64,000 bases of DNA from assembly GCA_004293905.1 (NCBI GenBank), contig RDZE01000020.1, positions 1-64,000 of the forward strand, written 5' to 3'. Source of the stretch: Cytophagales bacterium (lineage in GTDB: Bacteria > Bacteroidota > Bacteroidia > Cytophagales > Microscillaceae). Shown here in pieces: positions 36,492 through 45,119 of this stretch (position 1 is the stretch's first letter; each line of letters opens with the position of its first letter). Under the pieces are notes generated by a model that had not been told where the DNA came from, did no database searches, and was given only the letters and a program-made list of their open reading frames with translations. The translations under genes and the position numbers were made by a program.

Positions 36492-36908
36492 TTACAAATC
36501 ACCTGAAATTATTTTTTCTTGCCATTTTTCAAGCAAGTGCATTGCAAGTGTTTTGATTGTATGTGCATAAATCAGCACAAAATTTTGCTCAAAATCTACA
36601 TTATCTATCGTATAAAATATTTGCATGCAATCGCCCTGTTCGGCATTGAGTTGCGCAAATAACTCATAAGGAATTTGTACGAAATCGCCCTTAGGATTAT
36701 TGCCTAATTGCAAGCGATAACCTTTTTCGGAGATGGTTTTGAGTATTTTGGTGAATAAATATTTGACTACTTTTTGGGTTTGTAGTGTTTGCAAACGAGC
36801 TATTGATTCTTGTTTATTGAGCAGGTGTGTAAGTTGTTCATATTTGATGAGTTGCTCTTGATGAAGATAGTTGATTGCAATGTCTTGAAAATTGATTTTG
36901 GTGTTCAT
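36492..36908 (-). CDS. Hypothetical soluble protein
   Basis: 138 residues with no signal peptide or membrane span; I do not recognise the family. It looks helical over the first 60 residues (HQEQLIKYEQLTHLLNKQESI...). It then has short strands (YRLQLGNNPKGDFVQIPYELF, DCMQIFYTIDNV) and a final helix with HTIKTLAMHLLEKWQEK. It lies alone between convergent miaE and the TPR gene terminator. The amino-acid make-up is normal, so it is likely a real gene. Nothing in the context suggests a job. Confidence 0.6.
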   Translation of the reverse strand: MNTKINFQDIAINYLHQEQLIKYEQLTHLLNKQESIARLQTLQTQKVVKYLFTKILKTISEKGYRLQLGNNPKGDFVQIPYELFAQLNAEQGDCMQIFYTIDNVDFEQNFVLIYAHTIKTLAMHLLEKWQEKIISGDL

Positions 36909-37015
36909 TTGGAGTTGCTTAAAATTATCTTTGAAGTGAATAGTTTAATGATTCAATTTAATCAATCTATTTTCAAGCAACAAATTTTGTATTTCTGTTC
37001 GTTGTAATATTTCAT

Positions 37016-37054
37016 AAAAAAAGCACCATTTGTGTAAAAAATAGTGCTTTTTTT
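37016..37054 (-). terminator. Terminator after the TPR gene
   Basis: An 11-bp stem (AAAAAAAGCAC at 37016-37026 with its complement at 37044-37054) extends inward past one mismatch. It ends in a T-run on the minus strand. It lies about 20 bases after the TPR stop. Confidence 0.75.
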
Positions 37055-37073
37055 TATTTAAAGTATTTTTTTA

Positions 37074-37820
37074 TTACTTGCCTGCTTTGAGTGATTGCTC
37101 AAGTTGTGCTTTGTATTTTTTTGCATTGATATAGTCAGGCGAAGCGGGGTAAGTGTCTATCAGTTTTGAATAGGCATCAATGGCAGCTTGTAAGTTTTTA
37201 TTTTTTTCATTGGCTACTGCCAATTTCATTAAATATTGAGGTGTAAAACTTTTATTAGGTTTGTGATTGATTGCCTTAGAGTAGTATTTTACAGCTTCTT
37301 CGTAGCGTCCGAGTTCCATATTAGCATCTGCGATGAGTGAGTAAGCGCGTGATTGTACTAATAAATCAGAAGCACTAAAATTCTCTAATGAAGCGATTGC
37401 TTCTTCGTATTTTCCTTTTTTGAGTAATGCTACTCCTAAGTAGAAGCGTGATAGGTTAGAGGCTTTGCTAAGGGTATAATTATCTGCGATTTCTTCCAAG
37501 CCCGAATAATTGCCATCGCCTTTGATAGCTTTGTTTAAAGAATCTGCTTCTAAATAATATACGGCAGCAAACATGTCATCTTGTGCTTGTTTTTCTTGTT
37601 GTGCGCTTAGATAGTTATAGAACAAATAGCCTCCTACAGAGAGTACAACTACTGCTGTAAGGGTAATGAGTAAGAATCTATTTTTTTGCACAAAACCATC
37701 TGCACCTAATATTTTTTCGCGTAAGAGGTCGCTGTCATCGAGTAGGTCTACTCCTATATTAGATTGTGTTTGAGTAGTACTTTTGGCAGTTTTATTGTTT
37801 TTGGGATTATTTTTAGCCAT
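37074..37820 (-). CDS. TPR membrane protein (YfgM-like)
   Basis: About 248 residues from ATG 37820. An Asn/Lys-rich cytoplasmic head is followed by one membrane span (LLITLTAVVVLSVGGYLFYNYL). The rest is a periplasmic TPR array with three to four motifs, including LGVALLKKGKYEEAIASLENF, ANMELGRYEEAVKYYSKAI and AIDAYSKLIDTYP. In gammaproteobacteria YfgM is a periplasmic chaperone partner at the translocon; the same topology is seen here, but orthology is uncertain. A promoter (37841-37872) overlaps the end of the MlaF-like gene. Confidence 0.83.
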   Translation of the reverse strand: MAKNNPKNNKTAKSTTQTQSNIGVDLLDDSDLLREKILGADGFVQKNRFLLITLTAVVVLSVGGYLFYNYLSAQQEKQAQDDMFAAVYYLEADSLNKAIKGDGNYSGLEEIADNYTLSKASNLSRFYLGVALLKKGKYEEAIASLENFSASDLLVQSRAYSLIADANMELGRYEEAVKYYSKAINHKPNKSFTPQYLMKLAVANEKNKNLQAAIDAYSKLIDTYPASPDYINAKKYKAQLEQSLKAGK

Positions 37821-37840
37821 TTCATTCAAAATTTGAGGTG

Positions 37841-37872
37841 CAAAGGTAAATCTTTTTTTTCTTTTTTACAAA
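37841..37872 (-). promoter_or_regulatory. Promoter of the TPR gene
   Basis: On the minus strand TTTG (37872-37869), 20 bases, then TACCTTTG (37848-37841). The upstream half overlaps the stop region of the MlaF-type gene, so the TPR gene can be expressed independently of it. Confidence 0.6.
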
Positions 37873-38621
37873 TGTTCTTTCAATTCGCGGAATATTTTAT
37901 TAGAAAAAACAAATTCGTTGAGTTCTTTTACATCTGCTTTGCTGATTTCTTTGTTGTTTCCTTCCCATATTTTATGCCCTTGGTATAGGAATATAATTTT
38001 TTCGCCTATTTCCATTACGGAGTTCATATCGTGGCTAACGATAACTGTTGTGATGTCATACTCGTGTGTGATTTCGTGCACGAGTCCATCTATTTTGATG
38101 GCGGTGAGGGGGTCTAAGCCTGAGTTAGGCTCATCTACAAATAGGTATTTGGAGTTGAGCACAATGGCACGTGCAATACCAACTCTTTTTTTCATACCAC
38201 CACTGATTTCGGAGGGCATTCGTTTGGCGGCGTGGTCAAGCCCTACACGATGAAGGCAAAAAGCAACACGGTCTTGTTTTTCAGACTTGCTCATTTGGTT
38301 GTTGAGCATATCTAACGGAAAGAGTACATTTTCTTCTACGGTTTTAGAGTCGAAAAGTGCGCCTCCTTGAAAGAGCATGCCTATTTCGCGTCTTATATCG
38401 CGTTTTAGGTCTTTATCTCCTTGTGTAAATTCGCGTCCATCGTAATGTACTGTTCCTTCGTCGACATTGATAAGCCCTACAATACATTTTAATAGTACGC
38501 TTTTACCTGTACCACTTGCGCCAATAATCATGTTGGTTTTGCCTCTGTCAAAGGTGGTGGTAATGCCTTTGAGCACTTCACGGTCGCCAAATTTTTTTCT
38601 TATATTGTTAATTTCTATCAT
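37866..38621 (-). CDS. MlaF-type ABC ATPase
   Basis: 251 residues, a soluble ABC ATPase of the MlaF/Ttg2A class that powers phospholipid (or toluene) trafficking across the envelope with the MlaE permease. Walker A GASGTGKS (about 34-41), Q-loop LFQGGALFDS (the GALFDS motif is typical of MlaF), signature EISGGMKKRVGIARAI, Walker B FVDEPNSGLDP, and switch His in VSHDMNSV. No permease or MCE-domain gene is adjacent here; upstream is gmd, 22 bases away, so the MlaE partner must be elsewhere. Confidence 0.9.
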   Translation of the reverse strand: MIEINNIRKKFGDREVLKGITTTFDRGKTNMIIGASGTGKSVLLKCIVGLINVDEGTVHYDGREFTQGDKDLKRDIRREIGMLFQGGALFDSKTVEENVLFPLDMLNNQMSKSEKQDRVAFCLHRVGLDHAAKRMPSEISGGMKKRVGIARAIVLNSKYLFVDEPNSGLDPLTAIKIDGLVHEITHEYDITTVIVSHDMNSVMEIGEKIIFLYQGHKIWEGNNKEISKADVKELNEFVFSNKIFRELKEHL

Positions 38622-38642
38622 GATTTCTTGAGCTTTGTGGTT

Positions 38643-39761
38643 TTATTCATATTCGTTTTTGATGGTATGCCCTCCTTTTTGTAGGTATTTTTCTTTGGAG
38701 AAATGCGCTATGTCGGCAGTCATCATATCTTTTACTAAATCATTGAGTGTGTGTTTGGGTTTCCAACCTAATTTTTGTTGGGCTTTGGTAGCATCTCCTA
38801 AAAGTAAATCTACTTCGGTAGGTCTGAAATATTGTGCATCTACGGCTACTACGGTTTGCCCTTTCTGAAGTTGGTACTGTGGATTGTTGCAGGCTTTGAC
38901 TTTAGCGATCTCTTGTGTGCCTTCTCCCTCAAAAGAGAGCTCTATGCCCACTTCTTGAAAAGCCATTCGGACAAAATCGCGGACGCGTGTAGTAACACCT
39001 GTGGCGATGACATAATCTTCGGGCGTAGGCTGTTGAAGGATAAGATACATAGCCTCCACAAAATCGCGGGCGTGTCCCCAATCGCGTTGGGCATCAAGAT
39101 TACCAAGATAAAGTTTGTCTTGTAGTCCTAAGGCTATTTTTGAAACCGCACGGGTTATTTTTCGGGTTACGAAGGTTTCGCCTCTGAGTGGGCTTTCGTG
39201 GTTGAATAAGATACCATTACAAGCAAACATGCCGTGTGCTTCGCGGTAATTGACCGTAATCCAATAGGCATATAATTTGGCTACGGCATAGGGCGAACGA
39301 GGGTAAAAGGGTGTTTTTTCACTCTGCGGAACTTCTTGCACCAAGCCATAAAGTTCGGAAGTAGAGGCTTGGTATATCTTTGTTTTTTTTGTCAAACCTA
39401 ATATTCTGATGGCTTCCAAGATGCGTAGTGTCCCTATACCATCAGCATTTGCGGTATATTCGGGGGTATCGAAACTTACTTTGACGTGCGACATGGCACC
39501 AAGATTATAAATTTCATCGGGCTGTACTTCTTGTATAATCCTGATGAGGTTAGTGGAGTCGGTGAGGTCGCCATAATGGAGTATAAAATTGCGTTCTTCT
39601 TCGTGAGGGTCTTGGTATAGGTGGTCTATTCTTTGGGTGTTGATGAGAGAGCTTCGTCTTTTCATTCCATGAACGATATAGTTTTTGGAGAGTAAAAACT
39701 CTGCTAAATAGGCACCGTCTTGCCCTGTGATACCTGTGATGAGTGCTACTTTTTTCGACAT
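38643..39761 (-). CDS. gmd: GDP-mannose 4,6-dehydratase
   Basis: About 372 residues from ATG 39761. It converts GDP-D-mannose to GDP-4-keto-6-deoxy-D-mannose, the route to fucose, colitose or perosamine for surface glycans. Features: [15 protein letters not shown]ossmann NADP site; [17 protein letters not shown] with the catalytic Thr/Ser and Glu; [19 protein letters not shown] (YxxxK); [27 protein letters not shown]; and a long C-terminal tail with [13 protein letters not shown] KLGWKPK. It is transcribed just upstream of the MlaF gene. The -7 box TAATTTTG lies at 39788-39781. Confidence 0.96.
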   Translation of the reverse strand: MSKKVALITGITGQDGAYLAEFLLSKNYIVHGMKRRSSLINTQRIDHLYQDPHEEERNFILHYGDLTDSTNLIRIIQEVQPDEIYNLGAMSHVKVSFDTPEYTANADGIGTLRILEAIRILGLTKKTKIYQASTSELYGLVQEVPQSEKTPFYPRSPYAVAKLYAYWITVNYREAHGMFACNGILFNHESPLRGETFVTRKITRAVSKIALGLQDKLYLGNLDAQRDWGHARDFVEAMYLILQQPTPEDYVIATGVTTRVRDFVRMAFQEVGIELSFEGEGTQEIAKVKACNNPQYQLQKGQTVVAVDAQYFRPTEVDLLLGDATKAQQKLGWKPKHTLNDLVKDMMTADIAHFSKEKYLQKGGHTIKNEYE

Positions 39762-39835
39762 ATTGTATTTTTTCAAATGGCAAAATTAGGAAATTGTTTT
39801 GTACTTTTTACCTTTGTAGGTAAACTAAAATTTTT

Positions 39836-41020
39836 ATGAACGATTCTTCATCTCTTCCTTTATCTTATATCATTAATCATTTGGGCGAAGAAAGGAGTGC
39901 TTACTTTCACTCGACTGTGCCTCCTATTTTCCAAACCTCTATGTTTGCTTTTCCGAGTGTAGAGGCTATGCGCTATGCTGTTCAGCACGAGTCAGAAGTG
40001 CCTTTTTATACGCGAGGCAATAACCCTACTACTGATATTTTGCGAAAAAAAATTGCGGCATTAGAGGGCGCAGAAGATTGTTTATTGTTTGCGAGCGGTT
40101 CGGCAGCGGTTGCGGCGGCGGTAATGCCTCATTTGAAAGCAGGCGACCATGTGGTGTGTGTGCAAAAACCTTATTCTTGGACTAACAAATTATTAACTTT
40201 ATTGTTGGCACGCTTCGATATTCGTGTTACGATGGTAGAGGGGAGTGAAGCCGATAATTTTGAGAGAGCTATTGAGCCTACTACACGCCTTATCTATTTG
40301 GAAAGCCCTAACTCTTGGACTTTTGAACTGCAAGACATTGCGGCGGTGGCTCAGATAGCCAAAAAACATGGGCTTGTGAGTGTGATTGACAATAGTTATG
40401 CTACGCCTTTGTATCAAAAACCTATAGAGTTGGGCATAGATATTACTTTGCATTCGGCTACTAAATACCTCAATGGGCATAGTGATACTGTGGCGGGGGC
40501 TATTTGTGGTACTAAAGCGATGATGCAGAAAATTTTTAATTCTGAATACATGACTTTGGGCGGGGTAATTTCGCCTTTTAATAGTTGGCTTTTAATGCGT
40601 GGCTTACGTACTTTGCCTATTCGCTTAGAAAGAGCAGGAAAAACGACCATGCAGGTAGTTCAATTTTTGGCAACACACCCCAAAATAGAAAAGATTTTTT
40701 ATCCTTTCCACGAATCTCACCCACAATACGAATTGGCACAACGACAAATGTCTGCGCCTGCGGGTATGTTTACGATTGCGCTGAAAGCCAATGATATTGC
40801 TTCGGTAGAGCGTTTTTGTAATGCGTTGCAATATTTTTTATTGGCAGTTTCTTGGGGTAGTTATGAATCGTTGGCTTTTCCTGCTTGTGTGCTGTATACT
40901 TCGGAAAATTATCAAGGTGCTGCCCAAACTTTGCACTGGAGTTGGATACGATTGTACATAGGTTTGGAAGATGCCGATTTGCTCATTGCCGATTTAGACC
41001 AAGCCTTAGGATTGCTTTAA
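39836..41020 (+). CDS. Cys/Met-metabolism PLP-dependent enzyme
   Basis: 394 residues, gamma-lyase/synthase family (cystathionine gamma-synthase, beta-lyase or methionine gamma-lyase class). Visible: YTRGNNPTTDILRKKIAALEGAEDCLLFASGSAAVAA and DNSYATPLYQKPIELGIDITLHSATKYLNGHSD, where the lysine binds PLP. The exact reaction cannot be decided by eye. The position 12 kb from metH gives no help. It overlaps the convergent deacetylase gene by 15 bases. A -7 element TACCTTTG at 39809-39816 is preceded after 19 bases by TTAG, one base off the TTTG box. Confidence 0.93.
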   Translation: MNDSSSLPLSYIINHLGEERSAYFHSTVPPIFQTSMFAFPSVEAMRYAVQHESEVPFYTRGNNPTTDILRKKIAALEGAEDCLLFASGSAAVAAAVMPHLKAGDHVVCVQKPYSWTNKLLTLLLARFDIRVTMVEGSEADNFERAIEPTTRLIYLESPNSWTFELQDIAAVAQIAKKHGLVSVIDNSYATPLYQKPIELGIDITLHSATKYLNGHSDTVAGAICGTKAMMQKIFNSEYMTLGGVISPFNSWLLMRGLRTLPIRLERAGKTTMQVVQFLATHPKIEKIFYPFHESHPQYELAQRQMSAPAGMFTIALKANDIASVERFCNALQYFLLAVSWGSYESLAFPACVLYTSENYQGAAQTLHWSWIRLYIGLEDADLLIADLDQALGLL

Positions 41021-41800
41021 TGGAAGTTGCTCAATGAAGGTTTGGAATGTGCTAAATTCTCCATGTTTTTTCAGAAAAACAATGTATTTTGAGAGTCTTT
41101 CTATGAGTTGGTTATTTTCGGAAAAACGCCTCACGTAGCTTGGCAAACCATAATTGCGAATGTCTACGAACTCCCAAGGGTGGTAGTAAAGATTGAGATA
41201 GCCATCATAATAAAGTGTTTGTTTTGATGCCCATTGGATAAACCAGAGGGGGAAATTTTTGAATGCCAGCCAAAACAAAGGAAAACGAACTAAGGGCACT
41301 ACAGAAGCAGGAATTTGTAAAATGCCTTCGGAGAGATAGTACCTTCTTTTCTTAAAAAAATTATTGTATCGCCCTGGTAAATAGGTAGGGTGCAAAGATG
41401 AATTGTAGGCATAGCCTGCATCGGCTACGGCTTTCTCTGAAAGTTTTGCCATGCGTGCCATTCTGTATCCTTTGATAGGAATTTGTAGGAGTTCTTCTAA
41501 GGCTACTCTTGAACTAAGCAGGTCTTTTTCTTCGAAAGTGGTGTGATAATAACCGTGTGAGGCTACTTCGTGCCCTTCTTGAAGCATGCGCTGCATAAGG
41601 GCAGGTTGGTGCAATGCAAAATTGGCAGTAGTAAAAAAAGTGGCTTTTACCTGATGCTCTTTCAATAAATCGAGTAGGGCGGTAGTGCCTTCGGCTGAGA
41701 GTCTGAATTGGTCGGCTTCTGAAATAGGGAATTGATAATCTAAGGGGGTATCAAACTCCTCAACATCAAAGCTGAGGAGTATTTTATTTTTTTTGTTCAT
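41006..41800 (-). CDS. Polysaccharide deacetylase (NodB-type)
   Basis: About 264 residues from ATG 41800. The NodB domain begins LLSFDVEEFDTPLDY with the catalytic Asp near 12. HEVASHGYYH gives the zinc His-x3-His. Then YNSSLHPTYLPGRYNN and YYHPWEFVDI (family motif). No signal peptide is visible, so it probably works on cytoplasmic precursors, like PuuE/chitooligosaccharide types, or is non-classically exported. It removes acetyl groups from N-acetylated sugars in most relatives. It lies 10 bases downstream of the glutaredoxin-CAP gene on the same strand. Confidence 0.9.
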   Translation of the reverse strand: MNKKNKILLSFDVEEFDTPLDYQFPISEADQFRLSAEGTTALLDLLKEHQVKATFFTTANFALHQPALMQRMLQEGHEVASHGYYHTTFEEKDLLSSRVALEELLQIPIKGYRMARMAKLSEKAVADAGYAYNSSLHPTYLPGRYNNFFKKRRYYLSEGILQIPASVVPLVRFPLFWLAFKNFPLWFIQWASKQTLYYDGYLNLYYHPWEFVDIRNYGLPSYVRRFSENNQLIERLSKYIVFLKKHGEFSTFQTFIEQLPLKQS

Positions 41801-41810
41801 ATTTAGGGTT

Positions 41811-42836
41811 TTAGTCTGCAAAATCTTGAACACAATTGTAGCCATATTGAGCGTGTGGTCTGATGGCTACACCTACTTTGGAATAATCTGCGCTAAGAAT
41901 GGTTTTTCTATGTCCTAAACTGGGGGTATCATCATCGTGCAATAATTGACCTACAATGCCTAAGCCTGTATTGAAACCATAAGAACAGTTTTCAGCCATC
42001 GCACCTCTTTGCCCTGCAAATCTCATTACGCGCTCAAAAGGGTCTGTACCGTCAGATGATTCGTGCCCTATGCCTCCTGTTTTGCCCATATCATCGGCGT
42101 GAAAAACGGCGGCTTTGGTGAGTTGCTCATCGGGGTACAACATAGGTAAGCCTTTTACGGCGTATAGGTCTTTTTTGAGTGATTTCATGTAGCTGTTTGT
42201 ATTCTCATCTATAGAGGTATACATTTCATTATTTATTCTAATATACTCTTTGATGTAATAGTCATAGAATCTTTTTCCGTCTAAGCGTGCCAAATTCATC
42301 ATCAGTATTGTTTTCTTTTCCTCTTCAGTTAGGTAATTGGTATTTTTAGCGGTATTGGCTTGTGCTATTTCTTCAGCAGTAAATCCTCCTGCTGCTGCAT
42401 TTGTATTATTATTATTTGTATTGGTGTTGTTTGTGTTGGTGTTATTTGTATTGTTGCCTGTGTTTGTATTGGTATTGGTTGTGGTGGTAGTGGTTGTGGT
42501 GCTTCCACCTTTAGCTTTAGCGGCATACTCCGATTTTAGAAAACTATCGGCGCAATTATAACCCGAAAAACTTGCTGCGGAGCCACCTCCACCTATTTTT
42601 TGTTCAAAATAAATAGAGGGTACTGTTGTGCCACCTACATTTTTCTGCATTTCTGTTTTGTTAGTAGCAACATCAATGCTCTTAACCTCATAGGGTATGC
42701 CCGATGTTTTCATTTTATTTTCATTGGCAGTGCATGTAGGGCAATTGCTACTTATGTAAAGAATTACTTTGGTTTGTGCTTGAACTGCATAGCTCAATCC
42801 TACTAACCAAATGAGAAGTAAAGGGAATTTTTTCAT
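41811..42836 (-). CDS. Secreted glutaredoxin-CAP fusion protein
   Basis: 341 residues. Signal peptide 1-21 (ends YAVQAQ). A glutaredoxin-like domain at 23-95 has active-site CPTC (Cys32, Cys35) and the cis-Pro loop GGTTVPSIYF. A Thr/Asn-only linker spans about 112-147. A CAP/SCP (PR-1) domain occupies about 170-341, with FHADDMGKTGGIGHE, AENCSYG and LGHRKTIL bearing the usual His and Glu residues. The combination is unusual. CAP proteins are extracellular and often bind lipids or have weak protease-like activity; a redox head could act on the CAP domain or a substrate. A -7 element TATCTTTG lies at 42870-42863. Confidence 0.85.
   Translation of the reverse strand: MKKFPLLLIWLVGLSYAVQAQTKVILYISSNCPTCTANENKMKTSGIPYEVKSIDVATNKTEMQKNVGGTTVPSIYFEQKIGGGGSAASFSGYNCADSFLKSEYAAKAKGGSTTTTTTTTNTNTNTGNNTNNTNTNNTNTNNNNTNAAAGGFTAEEIAQANTAKNTNYLTEEEKKTILMMNLARLDGKRFYDYYIKEYIRINNEMYTSIDENTNSYMKSLKKDLYAVKGLPMLYPDEQLTKAAVFHADDMGKTGGIGHESSDGTDPFERVMRFAGQRGAMAENCSYGFNTGLGIVGQLLHDDDTPSLGHRKTILSADYSKVGVAIRPHAQYGYNCVQDFAD
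42396..42503. repeat. Thr/Asn-coding low-complexity repeat
   Basis: A run of AAC, AAT and ACC/ACA codons (minus strand) encodes the Thr/Asn linker of the glutaredoxin-CAP protein. The units NTNT and NNTN repeat irregularly. Such runs expand or shrink by slippage, so linker length may vary between strains. Confidence 0.85.
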
Positions 42837-43000
42837 AGTTTTATATTTTGTTTTTTAAGGTACAAAGATACGTAAAAATGAATTTTATATCTCTCGATTG
42901 CGTAGTTTTTAGAAAAAGTTAGTAATTTTATAAAAAAATGCTGCTATTCAGCGTTTTTAAAGTTAAGTTCTCATGAGTAAATATTAATTATATACTGTTT

Positions 43001-43915
43001 ATGTTGAAAAGATTTACACAACCTATTTTTTACTTTGTATTGTGTTGCTTCCTTTGGGGTGGTCATTCATTGATTGCATTAGGGCAATACAAAGTAAAAC
43101 AAAAACCGCATGACAAAAGCAAAGTACGCCAAAAGACTGCTTTCGAGCGTTCGCAATGGTGGTTAGGCATTAAAATCGGGGGTAATTACACTCAAGCCAA
43201 CCCCACTACTCGTTATAGTTTGTATGCCAATACTGCTACACAAGCAACTGCTGATGCCTACGACAAGAAATACCAAAGTTTCAAACGTGCAGCAATGCAG
43301 TTTGGTGTAATTACAAGTTATACATTTTGGAAAGGTTTATCAGTAAGCGTGCAACCTACCTTTAAGCGTAGCCGCTATATTTATGAAACTAATTTTGTTT
43401 GGCAAGCTACTACAGGCAGCGACCGCCTTGAGATGAATCAAAACCACGTACAAACTTGCGACTATTTAGAGTTTCCCGTATTGTTGAGATATGATTTTTT
43501 CCGCGAAAACGCGCTCAAACCTTTTTTACAAGCAGGTATTAGCTATGCATTTTTACTCAATGCTTTCAAAGATGTGCAGATTTCGGGCACTGACTTTGCG
43601 GCAGGTAACACCGCTTTTAGTAATGCTTCTGTCAATACAAATACTTTTACACTCTATAACCCAAGTAATTTTGGCGTTGCCGTAGGTGGAGGAATCTGTT
43701 ATGATTATGGAAATGCTCGTTTTGTATTGGAATGTATCTACAAAATCGGTCTGAACAATATTACTAATGGGGCAATGCGCTATACAAACAATGAAATGAA
43801 TGGCATCGCTGATACCTTTGACGACATTAAAACCAATAACTTGGAAATTTCATTCGGTTTACAATTTCCACTCAAATATTTAGTTACAAAATTATACAAA
43901 GGGGTTAATCCTTAA
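43001..43915 (+). CDS. Outer-membrane beta-barrel protein (PorT-like fold)
   Basis: 304 residues. Signal peptide about 1-29 (ends LIALGQ). After a Lys-rich spacer, strands alternate: WWLGIKIGGNYTQANP, MQFGVITSYTFWKGLSVSVQPTFKRSRY, CDYLEFPVLLRYDFF, KPFLQAGISYAFLL, FGVAVGGGICYDYGNARFVLECIYKIG and LEISFGLQFPL. This is typical of small outer-membrane barrels annotated as porin family or PorT. The role is unknown. A lipoprotein gene follows by 17 bases, so the two may form an outer-membrane pair. Confidence 0.82.
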   Translation: MLKRFTQPIFYFVLCCFLWGGHSLIALGQYKVKQKPHDKSKVRQKTAFERSQWWLGIKIGGNYTQANPTTRYSLYANTATQATADAYDKKYQSFKRAAMQFGVITSYTFWKGLSVSVQPTFKRSRYIYETNFVWQATTGSDRLEMNQNHVQTCDYLEFPVLLRYDFFRENALKPFLQAGISYAFLLNAFKDVQISGTDFAAGNTAFSNASVNTNTFTLYNPSNFGVAVGGGICYDYGNARFVLECIYKIGLNNITNGAMRYTNNEMNGIADTFDDIKTNNLEISFGLQFPLKYLVTKLYKGVNP

Positions 43916-43931
43916 AAACAGACAACAAAAT

Positions 43932-45119
43932 ATGAAATCCAGAATACTATTATTGTTTCTCTTTTTGTGGGTAGGTATGGCTGCTTGCAAAAAAAACACA
44001 GACATAGCACCCGGCGAAAACTTTACGAGAATTTATGACAATGGCGAGTTTGGCGGCTCCTTTTATCCCATAGATATTATACCTGTAGCCAATGATGGTG
44101 GCTATGTTATATTAGGAGAAAGACGCTTAGATGATTCTAATTTTTTTGGTGTGTATATTCTTAAAGTAGACAAGGCAGGCAATTTCGAATGGGAATTTAA
44201 AGCTCCCTCTACTTATGTAAATCCACTGCCCGGTATATTTGTGGTGAATAATGAAGCGCATTTTTTCTGTATGGATAGGGTAAGTCTACAAACCGTAGTA
44301 ATGAAAGTAGGCGACAAAAATGCAAGCGTAGTGAGTACTATTGGGCGCGTGTATCCTTTGGCAGTATCGCGAACAACCGATCAAGGTTTTTTACTACAAA
44401 GCTATGATAGAACTACTCTTAATACTGTGCTTACCAAACTAAGCAGTAGTTTTGCCATTACTTGGTCTACTAACCATGCTGTATTGGAAGATGCAGAAGA
44501 ACTTTTAGTCAATCACCTAACACGTATTGGCACACGACTTCCTTTCCTTACAGGCGAAAATGGTAGCGGTGGCTACTTTTTCAATGGTTTTTATAACTAC
44601 ACTATCTCAATGGTAATGACCAATGCCTCAGGTACTTACACGGGGGTATTGAATGGCTTTCGGTACAATGGTTCAGTAAGTTCGGCAGTCAATTTGGGAA
44701 GTAACCGATACGCCATATCGCGTTTTTATTTCAATGACAATTTCTTTGTTCCACAAGCAACTATTAGTAGCTCGGCAGTAGCCTCTGCCAACGACCTAAA
44801 AGGGCAATATATGACGGAGTTGAACCCTTCGGCAAGGGTGATGAGTAAAAGGCTCAATGTAGGTGGAAAAGATGTTATAATCTATGCCACAGATACCAAA
44901 AGCAACCAAATTGTGATTTATGCTTATGAATCGCAAACGGGTACTCTTTTGGGTACAAAGTTTTTGGGCTATTCCAACCCTTATGAAGTAGCCAATTTTG
45001 CTATTACTGAAGATGGTGGATTGGCAGTAGTAGGAACAAATTATATCAATGGGCGTTTTCCGAGAATTTGCCTTTTCAAACTTGCTAAAAGTGAGTTGAA
45101 TAAATTGGTCGGTAGCTAA
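43932..45119 (+). CDS. Lipoprotein with propeller-like repeats
   Basis: 395 residues with a lipoprotein signal ending GMAACKKN (Cys20). The body contains repeated segments of the pattern DGGYVILGERRLDDSNFFGVYILKVDKAGNFEWEF. Later blocks are DQGFLLQSYDRTTLNTVLTKL and DGGLAVVGTNYING...ICLFKLAK. This is the motif of SBBP-like and other beta-propeller repeats, so a seven-blade-like surface fold is likely. It has no enzymatic residues and no sorting domain. It is cotranscribed with the barrel gene before it. Confidence 0.75.
   Translation: MKSRILLLFLFLWVGMAACKKNTDIAPGENFTRIYDNGEFGGSFYPIDIIPVANDGGYVILGERRLDDSNFFGVYILKVDKAGNFEWEFKAPSTYVNPLPGIFVVNNEAHFFCMDRVSLQTVVMKVGDKNASVVSTIGRVYPLAVSRTTDQGFLLQSYDRTTLNTVLTKLSSSFAITWSTNHAVLEDAEELLVNHLTRIGTRLPFLTGENGSGGYFFNGFYNYTISMVMTNASGTYTGVLNGFRYNGSVSSAVNLGSNRYAISRFYFNDNFFVPQATISSSAVASANDLKGQYMTELNPSARVMSKRLNVGGKDVIIYATDTKSNQIVIYAYESQTGTLLGTKFLGYSNPYEVANFAITEDGGLAVVGTNYINGRFPRICLFKLAKSELNKLVGS

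Noticed and set aside
42396..42503. Repetitive tract resembling a small tandem array or CRISPR
   Set aside because: It is a coding low-complexity linker with irregular 3-base units and no spacers.
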